15,858 bases of DNA from Pseudomonadota bacterium (lineage in GTDB: Bacteria > Pseudomonadota > Alphaproteobacteria > Rhizobiales > Rhizobiaceae), in the NCBI GenBank assembly GCA_023390055.1, contig JAEWDP010000007.1, forward strand, positions 1 to 15,858, written 5' to 3'. Of the stretch, positions 1-5,319 are shown in pieces. The number at the start of each line of letters is the position of its first letter. Within the stretch, counting starts at the first letter, position 1. Position numbers and translations under genes: made by a program. The notes under the pieces are model-generated. The model was not told the origin of the DNA, made no database searches, and saw nothing but the letters and a program-made list of their open reading frames with translations.

Positions 1-41
1 GTCCGCAAAAACCACCTTCCACCAGAATATGCCGCCGTAAC

Positions 42-722
42 ATGCAGTCACGGCGACCAGAATTGGCAGACTGCCGAAGCACGAACTTTGCAAAGCAAGA
101 AAAGCAGCCGTTTATGGACGGACACTATCTAGACCGACGCTTCATCACTCTTAATCGACGAACATCTAGAATCCCTCATGACGACTGGCTTTCGCGTCTC
201 GATGACAAGGCATTGAGTTCGAAGGAAGAATTCGCAACGCACTTTCGAACAAAGTACTCATCCTCCCATATGCCTGTATGGGTGGCCGTCGAACTGCTGG
301 ATTTTGGTCCGCTCTCACACTTCCTTTCTGGTATGAAGTGGGCGGATCAAAATGCAATAGCCACTACGTGTGCCGTCCCTCGGCCTGACCTTTTCGCCAG
401 TTGGGTTCGGTCACTGTCTGTGGTCAGAAATGCATGCGCCCACCATGCGCGAGTGTGGAATAAGCCACTCATTGACCAGCCAAAGCTCCCCGCGCACGGC
501 CACGTTCCGCTCTTGGACCATTTAGGCTCTGCACCCCATTCTAACCGTCGAATCTATGCTGCATGCGCAGTTGCTCGATATCTTCTTCTAGCTGTGAACC
601 CGCGAACACAATGGACGCAACGGCTTAAAGATCACCTCGCGACATTCCCGACCAACTCCTATGTCAGCCTCTCGCACATGGATTTCCCAAGAGATTGGGA
701 GACGCTTCCCCTTTGGAGGTAG
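42..722 (+). CDS. Abi_2 family (AbiD/AbiF-like) HEPN protein, C-terminal part; N-terminus missing or degraded
   Basis: The segment from about residue 28 on looks like the second half of Abi_2 family abortive-infection proteins. It has HYLDRRF, then HDDWLSRL, KEEFATHFRTKY, MPVWVAVELLDFGPLSHF, and the HEPN signature RNACAHHARVWN (R129, N130, H134). HEPN domains of this type are usually RNases, and Abi_2 proteins are linked to phage exclusion; function here is inferred. Full Abi_2 proteins are about 300 residues. The roughly 100 N-terminal residues, with the usual YYRLxGYW-like block, are not recognisable upstream in any frame, although this frame stays open to the window edge. So either the 5' part is lost or frameshifted, or it lies outside the window. 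The first 27 residues of the listed ORF do not resemble the family. An internal ATG at 114 (MDGHYLDRR) is the first methionine inside the conserved part. The gene lies 178 bases from the 3' end of tRNA-Cys, a usual place for acquired genes. Confidence 0.7.
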   Translation: MQSRRPELADCRSTNFAKQEKQPFMDGHYLDRRFITLNRRTSRIPHDDWLSRLDDKALSSKEEFATHFRTKYSSSHMPVWVAVELLDFGPLSHFLSGMKWADQNAIATTCAVPRPDLFASWVRSLSVVRNACAHHARVWNKPLIDQPKLPAHGHVPLLDHLGSAPHSNRRIYAACAVARYLLLAVNPRTQWTQRLKDHLATFPTNSYVSLSHMDFPRDWETLPLWR

Positions 723-900
723 ATACGTCGAGAGTGTCAACGAAGCTGTTCATGTCGCATCCATGTTGCATGGATTCGCCGAGTGCCGAGGGAAACCGTT
801 GGAAATCAAGGGGAATCAATTGCAACACGCTGCAACATGGAAACGGCGTAATGCCGCCTGCTTCAAAAACCTATCGAATTGAAATCATTAGAGAAAGAGA

Positions 901-974
901 TGGAGGCCTCGCCGAGAATCGAACTCGGGTGCAAGGATTTGCAGTCCTCTGCGTAACCACTCCGCCACGAGGCC
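901..974 (-). tRNA. tRNA-Cys (anticodon GCA)
   Basis: The reverse complement folds into a full cloverleaf. The 7-bp acceptor GGCCTCG pairs with CGAGGCC, the anticodon loop reads CTGCAAA (GCA), the T arm contains GTTCGATTC, and the discriminator is U, the identity base of tRNA-Cys. CCA is encoded at the 3' end (901-903). The 3' end points to the left, towards the Abi_2 gene. Confidence 0.96.
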
Positions 975-1007
975 ATCGCAACAATCAATCCGTGAGTGGT
1001 GGCAGCG

Positions 1008-1036
1008 CATTAGAACGAATCTATCCAAGGCGCAAG
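1008..1036 (-). promoter_or_regulatory. Probable promoter of tRNA-Cys
   Basis: On the minus strand, CTTGCG (1036-1031) is followed after 17 bases by CTAATG (1013-1008), close to the rhizobial sigma-70 pattern CTTGAC-N17-CTATAT. Transcription would begin near 1001, about 27 bases before the mature tRNA 5' end. Judged by eye only. Confidence 0.4.
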
Positions 1037-1470
1037 TGAGGATTATGGAAAATGATCCGCGTCGGGCTGTATCCGATGCCAGAATTGAGATTGGCCGACG
1101 TGTTACGTGGCAATCAAGTGGACCCCCTACCTCGTCATATATCGACATTTCAACTTATCCGCCAAAGCGTTTCGGCTGCGCGTGAAGGCATGATGAAAAG
1201 TCGCGTGCCGTTGGCGACCCCGTCTGGGGTGCATTCGCCCGCAAGGTCGATTACAGATCTGTCTGGGCAGGAAAGCCTCATCTTCGCATCGATCCATTGC
1301 CACCAGCATCAGGCTTAGCTTGTGCTGCAGGGCCGGATCTGGACATGCGTCTGTGGCGCGGTTTGGTGCAGCATCAACAAGCAGCCGGGTTTACGGTGTC
1401 ACTGGCACAATGGATTATATGTGTGCAATCAATCTCCTGGCAAACTCGATACCTGCGCACATCTGCGTCA
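1037..1470. other. Gene-poor stretch between tRNA-Cys and the sRNA
   Basis: About 430 bases with no protein I can recognise. Short open frames exist (for example ATG 1045 to TGA 1185, 46 codons, and a frame open from about 1192 to 1590), but none has a convincing ribosome site or family resemblance, and the longer one runs through the sRNA. A small hairpin, ACCCC-GTCT-GGGGT, is at 1217-1230. It may hold the remains of an older gene, but nothing in it can be named. Confidence 0.5.
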
Positions 1471-1478
1471 ACTTGTCC

Positions 1479-1508
1479 AATGACGTTCGTGTCGTTCAGT
1501 CTCTATCT
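1479..1508 (+). promoter_or_regulatory. Probable sigma-70 promoter of the sRNA
   Basis: AATGAC (1479-1484) and CTATCT (1503-1508) are separated by 18 bases and resemble CTTGAC-N17-CTATAT. A start a few bases downstream, around 1514, would lie just 5' of the first stem-loop of the sRNA and give a transcript of about 124 nt. This agreement in position is the main support. Confidence 0.45.
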
Positions 1509-1513
1509 GGGGA

Positions 1514-1637
1514 AAGTCGACGGGTATCGCTCTCCTCCTCCCAAGATACCCTCGACTTCGACTGGCAGCACTCCCTCCTCCCGCTGCTAGTCACGTTTAA
1601 AGCCGGTGCCCGTAATTTACGGCGCGCCGGCTTTTTT
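1514..1637 (+). ncRNA. Trans-acting sRNA of the alpha-r14 / NfeR1 type with two anti-Shine-Dalgarno loops
   Basis: Three consecutive stem-loops are visible. SL1 (1516-1556) pairs GTCGA-[C bulge]-GGGTATC with GATACCCTCGAC. SL2 (1560-1592) pairs GACTGGCAGC with GCTGCTAGTC through one G-U. SL3 (1599-1634) is a GC-rich terminator hairpin followed by T6. The loops of SL1 and SL2 carry the same nine bases CCTCCTCCC (1534-1542 and 1574-1582), which can pair with GGAGG-type ribosome binding sites. Rhizobial sRNAs of the alpha-r14 family (NfeR1 in Sinorhizobium meliloti, about 120 nt) are known for this architecture and repress translation of many mRNAs, including transporter genes. Assignment rests on motif and architecture, not on alignment; 5' and 3' ends are estimates from promoter and terminator positions. 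Confidence 0.85.
1599..1637 (+). terminator. Rho-independent terminator of the sRNA
   Basis: AAAGCCGG (1599-1606) pairs with CCGGCTTT (1627-1634). An inner CCGTA/TACGG stem extends the helix, and the T tract covers 1632-1637. It forms the third stem-loop of the sRNA. Confidence 0.85.
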
Positions 1638-1780
1638 CTTCGAGAACGCAACAACAACGCCTCCCGTCCCTACGGTTGTCTGCCAAACGCCTTGAAATTT
1701 GGTTGGACGCCCTAATTCTGGTAGAGTGGTATCTTCTCGGCGTGGGAAGACTGTTGGCTAATATTCATGGAGGAACTGCC

Positions 1781-1885
1781 ATGTATTATTTCGACTTCAT
1801 CACGGCCATTAATCCGCTGGTCCTGGCGATCCTTGCCGTCGTTCTCGTTTGTGGCGCCTATGACATGTGGGCACAATCGAAATAG
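1781..1885 (+). CDS. 34-residue single-pass membrane microprotein
   Basis: The ATG at 1781 follows an excellent ribosome site, GGAGGAAC (from 1769), seven bases upstream. The 34-residue product starts MYYFDFITAINP, continues with a hydrophobic stretch LVLAILAVVLVCGAYDMW (about residues 13-30), and ends AQSK. This is the shape of a small inner-membrane protein with a short polar tail. A longer reading from ATG 1676 is possible in frame, but it lacks a comparable ribosome site and would begin with unremarkable sequence. The gene stands alone between the sRNA terminator and the ExoD-family gene. I do not recognise a family, and no function is proposed. Confidence 0.6.
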   Translation: MYYFDFITAINPLVLAILAVVLVCGAYDMWAQSK

Positions 1886-1986
1886 CCACTCGGCAAAGGT
1901 AAACGACAGCTGCTTGGCAAACGAGGGTTTGCGTAGCCTTTCAATGCTGCTATCCATCCGGTCTCCAGCTAGAACGGAGTCCGACA

Positions 1987-2628
1987 TTGCAGGACGATTC
2001 TCACTTCAAGGACAGCACTGCATCCTTGAGCATTACGCTTCGTGACATCATTGCCAGAATAAACGGCTCGTCCGTAACCATGCGCGACCTGATGCAGACC
2101 GTCGGCGAACACGGGCTTTTGCTGTTGTGTGCGGTGGCCTCTCTACCTTTCCTTATTCCGGTATCAATTCCGGGCGTAAGTACGGTCTTTGGATTCGCCA
2201 TCATCCTCATCAGCCTCTCGATTACCTTCAACAGGCTCCCATGGCTACCTAAGAAGCTGCTTGATCGCGAGCTCGAGACCCGCAAACTGGTGCCAGCGCT
2301 CGAAAAAGGAGCATCGCTTGTTGCGCGCCTCGACAACTATCTAAAACCACGCATGAGTGGATTTGTAGCAGGCCCAATGATGAACCGGATCAATGGACTT
2401 GCGATTGCGCTTGCAGGCGTCCTGCTGATGTTTCCGCTCGGACTGGTGCCGTTATCAAATACGTTGCCTGGGATTGCGATCCTTCTTCTTGCAACCGGAA
2501 TGATCCAGCGCGACGGACTGGTCGTGCTTGCAGGCTACGGCTTCATCATGATTACGGTAATCTATTTCACGGTGCTCGGCTTCATGGCCTTCAGTGCCGG
2601 ACAAGGTATCGCCGCACTCTTTGGATAG
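1987..2628 (+). CDS. ExoD-family (exopolysaccharide synthesis, ExoD) inner membrane protein
   Basis: 213 residues. The cytoplasmic N-terminus contains SLSITLRDIIARINGSSVTM and DLMQTVGEHGLLLL, typical for the start of the ExoD family. Hydrophobic segments follow at about residues 44-60, 67-82, 134-172 and 180-206, with the family-like FLIPVSIPGVST and PLGLVPLSNTLPGIAIL blocks, which are related to each other and suggest an internal repeat. The start is TTG, with GGAG at 1976-1979, seven bases upstream. ExoD was found in Sinorhizobium meliloti as affecting exopolysaccharide and alkali tolerance; the biochemical role is unknown, and rhizobia carry several paralogues, so the symbol is withheld. 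It is followed after six bases by a convergent gene. Confidence 0.88.
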   Translation: MQDDSHFKDSTASLSITLRDIIARINGSSVTMRDLMQTVGEHGLLLLCAVASLPFLIPVSIPGVSTVFGFAIILISLSITFNRLPWLPKKLLDRELETRKLVPALEKGASLVARLDNYLKPRMSGFVAGPMMNRINGLAIALAGVLLMFPLGLVPLSNTLPGIAILLLATGMIQRDGLVVLAGYGFIMITVIYFTVLGFMAFSAGQGIAALFG

Positions 2629-2634
2629 GGTCCA

Positions 2635-2913
2635 TTAACGCCGTTCACGCTGGCGTCGCTCCCACCATATTGCCATCTGTCTCCGTTTGCGGCGCACTGA
2701 TGAAAGATCGTGCGAGAGTACCAGAAGGCCTAAAGGCAGCATCCAGAAACCTAGGACGGGTAGGAAGCCCAAAGTCCCCCCGACAACCAACGAACTGCCA
2801 ACAGCAATTCGTCCACCACGAGAGCGCGGGAGCGGCACGTACCACTTTCCGACTGTCAATCTACCGCTGTGATGGTCTACCCTGAAGGGCTTCGTCTTGC
2901 GTTTGTGTTCCAA
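2635..2913 (-). CDS. Small conserved membrane protein of unknown function
   Basis: The product has a basic N-terminal part (EHKRKTKPFRVDHH), a hydrophobic hairpin GSSLVVGGTLGFLPVLGFW-MLPLGLLVLS, and a very basic tail (RRKRRQMAIWWERRQRERR). Small proteins with a GFLPVLGFWMLPLGLLVLS-like core followed by R/K-W-rich tails are common in rhizobia; I know no function. The frame is open to a TTG at 2973, but I prefer the TTG at 2913, because AGAGG lies six bases before it and the earlier TTG has no ribosome site and is next to a TTTATA-like -10 box. Length is 92 residues from 2913, 112 from 2973. The gene is convergent with the ExoD-family gene. Confidence 0.65.
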   Translation of the reverse strand: MEHKRKTKPFRVDHHSGRLTVGKWYVPLPRSRGGRIAVGSSLVVGGTLGFLPVLGFWMLPLGLLVLSHDLSSVRRKRRQMAIWWERRQRERR

Positions 2914-3000
2914 AAAATGCCTCTTTGGTCGCCCACCATCGCTCCAGATGGTGCAAATCCCTGTATAAAACAAGCAAGTTGATCTTTTTTAGAAAAAGCC

Positions 3001-3030
3001 CTTGGCAAAACCGAAAAGCATTTGTATTAC
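3001..3030 (+). promoter_or_regulatory. Probable promoter of tRNA-Asn
   Basis: CTTGGC (3001-3006) and TATTAC (3025-3030) are 18 bases apart. Initiation near 3037 would leave a leader of about 20 bases before the tRNA. Assigned by eye. Confidence 0.4.
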
Positions 3031-3058
3031 CCCGCTCAACGCCGCCACGAGCGGTCGT

Positions 3059-3133
3059 TCCCTGGTAGCTCAGCGGTAGAGCATTCGACTGTTAATCGAC
3101 AGGTCGCCGGTTCGAATCCGGCCCGGGGAGCCA
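3059..3133 (+). tRNA. tRNA-Asn (anticodon GTT)
   Basis: Full cloverleaf: the acceptor TCCCTGG pairs with CCGGGGA through one G-U, the D arm is GCTC-AGCGGTA-GAGC, the anticodon loop CTGTTAA has anticodon GTT, the T arm is GCCGG-TTCGAAT-CCGGC, and the discriminator is G, with CCA encoded at 3131-3133. The accessory insert begins directly behind its 3' end. Confidence 0.96.
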
Positions 3134-3140
3134 ATTCATC

Positions 3141-3190
3141 GCTGTCCGACCCGGACACATAGGTAACAAAATGTACCTAAGACATGGTGA
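3141..3190. mobile_element. Possible insertion-sequence end remnant (IS481-like)
   Basis: Immediately behind tRNA-Asn is an interrupted palindrome, TGTCC-GACCC-GGACA (3143-3157), followed by ATAGGTAACAAAATG. Read on the minus strand, this gives GTTACCTATGTGTCCGG. It resembles the non-coding ends that accompany IS481/IS3-type elements in rhizobia, where a motif like GTAACCTATGTCTCCGG recurs. No transposase fragment is present, so this is at most a solo end; the match is from memory. Confidence 0.25.
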
Positions 3191-3220
3191 CAACCTCGTG
3201 CCGAACGGGTTGTCGATGGT

Positions 3221-3562
3221 TTGCAAAGTCCTCTGCTCCAAATCGATATATCCGAAATCATAATGCATGAAGCTGACGAGCCAAATAGCATCGTCAACTT
3301 CCTTGATTCCGAGTCTCTGGCCGGCCATGACGAGGATATCCCTGTCATGGCCGAAGGCGGCGCTGACGTCGATCGGCTGCGTGCTGCCGCTAACCAAACG
3401 ATCTCGGGCGAGCCGCCCAAGAAGGGCGGCATTCTCAACGCTTTGCTTGCGTCGCCGCTCATCGGCTCCGAACTCGACCGGACCCGTCCCCGCGAGGAAG
3501 GACGTAGGGTCGACAGTAGGGTCGACATCTGTTGCGGTATCTTCTCGACACCACCATCATGA
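3221..3562 (+). CDS. Phd/YefM-like antitoxin, divergent; partner of vapC
   Basis: The frame encodes a strand-like start (LLQIDISEIIMHEA), then acidic sequence ending in GGADVDRLRAA. This follows the spacing of Phd antitoxins (MHEAKxxLSxLv...GgkPvaRL), but the usual conserved residues are much changed. The C-terminal part (PPKKGGILNALLASPLIGSELD and REEGRRVD) is like the toxin-binding tails of antitoxins that precede FitB/VapC toxins. Phd proteins normally bind DNA at their own promoter and neutralise the toxin. The start is unclear: TTG 3221 keeps the first strand, ATG 3263 begins at MHEA, and neither has a good ribosome site. The frame runs 31 bases into vapC, past a 12-base tandem duplication. 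Its function may be impaired. Confidence 0.5.
   Translation: MQSPLLQIDISEIIMHEADEPNSIVNFLDSESLAGHDEDIPVMAEGGADVDRLRAAANQTISGEPPKKGGILNALLASPLIGSELDRTRPREEGRRVDSRVDICCGIFSTPPS
3504..3527 (+). repeat. 12-base perfect tandem duplication at the antitoxin-toxin junction
   Basis: GTAGGGTCGACA occurs twice in direct succession (3504-3515 and 3516-3527), ending four bases before the vapC start codon. It is in frame for the antitoxin (adds SRVD) and places a second AGGG about ten bases before vapC. Confidence 0.9.
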
Positions 3563-3978
3563 GCAATTTCACAAAGCCGGCTCCCTCGGAATCTCTAATC
3601 GCTTGGATGGCAGAACAGGCTGACGAGGACCTCTTCATCGCCTCATTCACGGTCGCCGAAATCCATCGCGGCGTTCTGGAGGAGCCGGCCGGAAAGCGGC
3701 GTGACCAACTCGAATCGTGGTTTGCTGGCCCAACAGGGCCGCAGGCGCTCTTTGCCGGTCGGGTGCTGTCCTTTGACGAAAAGGCAGCCCTCGCGTGGGG
3801 AAGGCTCATGGCAAACGGCAAGGCCAAAGGCCGGCCGCGAAGCGGCCTCGACACCATCATCGCGGCCGTGGCAGAGGCGAATGGCTGCGTCGTCGTCACG
3901 GACAACGAGAAGGATTTCGAAGGCATCGAGTTCCTCAATCCACTTCGCAGCGCGCCTAGCTGGGAGGCCGATAGATGA
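3532..3978 (+). CDS. vapC: VapC/FitB-type PIN-domain ribonuclease toxin
   Basis: 148 residues, a full-length PIN domain. MRYLLDTTIMSNF gives the first acidic residue, D6; FTVAEIHRGV gives E43; SGLDTIIAAVAEANG gives D107; and VVVTDNEKDF gives D124. These are the metal-binding positions of Mg-dependent PIN nucleases, so the enzyme looks intact. Family members cleave RNA (tRNA or rRNA) and stop growth when the antitoxin is lost. The start codon is TTG, with AGGG about ten bases upstream inside the tandem duplication; no ATG is available before residue 10 (an ATG start there would remove D6). Overlap with the antitoxin frame and the ATGA overlap with the next reading frame show an operon-like arrangement. 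Confidence 0.88.
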   Translation: MRYLLDTTIMSNFTKPAPSESLIAWMAEQADEDLFIASFTVAEIHRGVLEEPAGKRRDQLESWFAGPTGPQALFAGRVLSFDEKAALAWGRLMANGKAKGRPRSGLDTIIAAVAEANGCVVVTDNEKDFEGIEFLNPLRSAPSWEADR

Positions 3979-4378
3979 CGATGGCTCGAACCGTCCGGCC
4001 CATTCATTTTGAGGATTTTAGCGGGACCGAGTTTGAGCGCCTCGTGTTCGCCTTCCATTTTTGTGACGGCTGGGCCGAACTCGCTTGCTTCGGTCAGACG
4101 GGAAGCGATCAAGGGTGCGACATCCGGCACACGGCCGCTCCACGATCAACCAGACGAACGCACTCGCGACAGCCTGCCCCAAGCGAAGGCTTGAGAAGGA
4201 TAAGCATTTCGACGGACTGCTGGGCGTCCCGCTCGTGGAAATGATCAAGTCCCGAACGACGCTATTGCTTCGTTTCCAGATTGGTTGGAGTATCGTTATT
4301 TCGACGCCCTTCAAGATTATTCTAAGCAGCCAGTGGTGTGTGAAGGACTTTAGAGGTCTCGCAATGCGAAAATCATAG
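3975..4378 (+). pseudogene. Frameshifted remnant of an Mrr-like restriction endonuclease family gene
   Basis: The reading frame starting at ATG 3975, which overlaps the vapC stop as ATGA, encodes RPIHFEDFSGTEFERLVFAF and then WAELACFGQTGSDQGCDI. This is like the start of Mrr-type restriction-endonuclease-fold proteins, which have FxxLSGxEFErLvfa and a GqxGxDxGrDI block with catalytic acidic residue. After about residue 47 the frame becomes unlike the family. The continuation that fits (RSTINQTNALATACPKRRLEK, compare the usual R-T-V-I-Q-C-A-N) lies in another frame from about 4117, so one frameshift separates them. Nothing convincing remains beyond about 4215; the end given is the stop of the second frame. 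The remnant is far shorter than a full enzyme. A coding-like stretch in a third frame (4237-4350, with FPDWLEYRYFDALQDYSKQP) may be a further fragment. Confidence 0.5.
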
Positions 4379-4488
4379 CTTTCGCGTGCCTCGGGCAAGG
4401 TTTTGCAGAAGGAATTCGTCATCCATCTTGAAAGCGCTGCTGCAGCCCAGTAAAGACGGCGCATTGATCGCAAGTCGGGACAACCAAA

Positions 4489-5142
4489 ATGATGGACTTC
4501 AAAGTCGCACGGGTAAAGATGGTCGAAAATCAGATCCGCACCACGGATGTGACGTCCCATTCGGTGCTTGAGGCCTTTCTTGCGGTGCCCCGCGAGGAAT
4601 TTGTTCCAGACAGGATAAAGGCGCTGGCATATATCGACAGCGATCTGGAGGTCGGCCCTGGCCGGTATCTGATGGAAGCCTCACCGCTTGCCAAACTTCT
4701 GCAACTGGCACGGATTGGCAAGGATGATCTCGTCCTCGAGATCGGCTGTGGAACCGGCTATGTCTCAGCACTACTGTCGCACCTTGCCGGTTCGGTTGTC
4801 TCACTGGAATCGGACGAAACCCTGTCGACAAAGGCAGCCGAAACTCTGTCCAGCCTTGGATATGACAATGTCGCTGTCGTGACCGGGGAACTGGAGAACG
4901 GCTGTCCCAGCGAAGCCCCCTTCGATCTCATTTTCGTAAATGGTGCTGTCGAAGAAGTTCCATCCAGAATTGTCGAGCAATTGAACGAGGGTGGACGTCT
5001 GGTTGCCGTGTCGGGGTACGGAAACTCCGCGCAGGCCAAGCTGTTGGTCAAGGAAGCTGGTGCAGTGTCCGCAACGGCACATTTTAATGCGTCCATCAAG
5101 CCATTGCCTGGGTTTCGCCGGGAAAAGGCTTTCGTGTTCTAG
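4489..5142 (+). CDS. pcm: PCMT-family protein (protein-L-isoaspartate O-methyltransferase-like)
   Basis: 217 residues with the PCMT fold order. The N-terminus is ARVKMVENQIRTTDV, then AFLAVPREEFVP and LAYIDSDLEVGPGRYLMEA. The SAM-binding motif I is LVLEIGCGTGYVSALLS (residues 81-97), followed by an acidic motif VVSLESDETLS and FDLIFVNGAVEEVP. Classical enzymes repair isoaspartyl residues with S-adenosylmethionine and have a conserved GxTISQP segment for substrate binding; here that place reads GRYLMEASP, so isoaspartyl activity is uncertain. Rhizobia commonly carry such a divergent member next to tolC. The first ATG (4489) has CGGGA eight bases upstream; the next codon is also ATG. The core region begins here; the accessory insert ends just before. 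Confidence 0.85.
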   Translation: MMDFKVARVKMVENQIRTTDVTSHSVLEAFLAVPREEFVPDRIKALAYIDSDLEVGPGRYLMEASPLAKLLQLARIGKDDLVLEIGCGTGYVSALLSHLAGSVVSLESDETLSTKAAETLSSLGYDNVAVVTGELENGCPSEAPFDLIFVNGAVEEVPSRIVEQLNEGGRLVAVSGYGNSAQAKLLVKEAGAVSATAHFNASIKPLPGFRREKAFVF

Positions 5143-5276
5143 GATGCAAATTGACGCCGGAGGTCCTGATGTGTGGCCGCCGGGACTCAATCCACAACAA
5201 TCCTGTGTATCTCGTGACCCATCGGGATTGCTACGATTGTCTCGTGCTCCCGTATCCGTAAACTATTGACGAATCA

Positions 5277-5296
5277 GGCTTGCTCTTGAGCGAGCC
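5277..5296. repeat. Hairpin in the pcm-popZ gap
   Basis: GGCTTGCTC pairs with GAGCGAGCC (one G-U), separated by TT. No T tract follows. It lies 23 bases before the popZ start codon, so it could be a vestige of a terminator or a leader structure. Confidence 0.4.
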
Positions 5297-5319
5297 GACG
5301 GGCAGGTGCGGGGAAAGAT

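Noticed and set aside
760..800. Possible duplicate of the tRNA-Cys 3' end as an attachment site
   Set aside because: Only a 7-base run (CGCCGAG) agrees; this is too short to mean anything.
695..1039. 114-residue plus-strand frame
   Set aside because: It runs across the tRNA-Cys gene and has no recognisable content.
1320..1715. 131-residue plus-strand frame
   Set aside because: It reads through the sRNA stem-loops and the terminator, and has no ribosome site or recognisable domain.
1676..1780. Upstream start for the membrane microprotein
   Set aside because: The internal ATG at 1781 has a near-perfect ribosome site; the extension adds nothing recognisable.
3459..4130. 223-residue minus-strand frame
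   Set aside because: Opposite vapC and the Mrr-like remnant; serine/arginine-rich shadow composition, and no ribosome site that I could see.
4237..4350. Coding-like stretch in a third frame behind the Mrr-like remnant
   Set aside because: It reads like protein (DWLEYRYFDALQDY) but has no start and no family I recognise; mentioned only as a possible further fragment.
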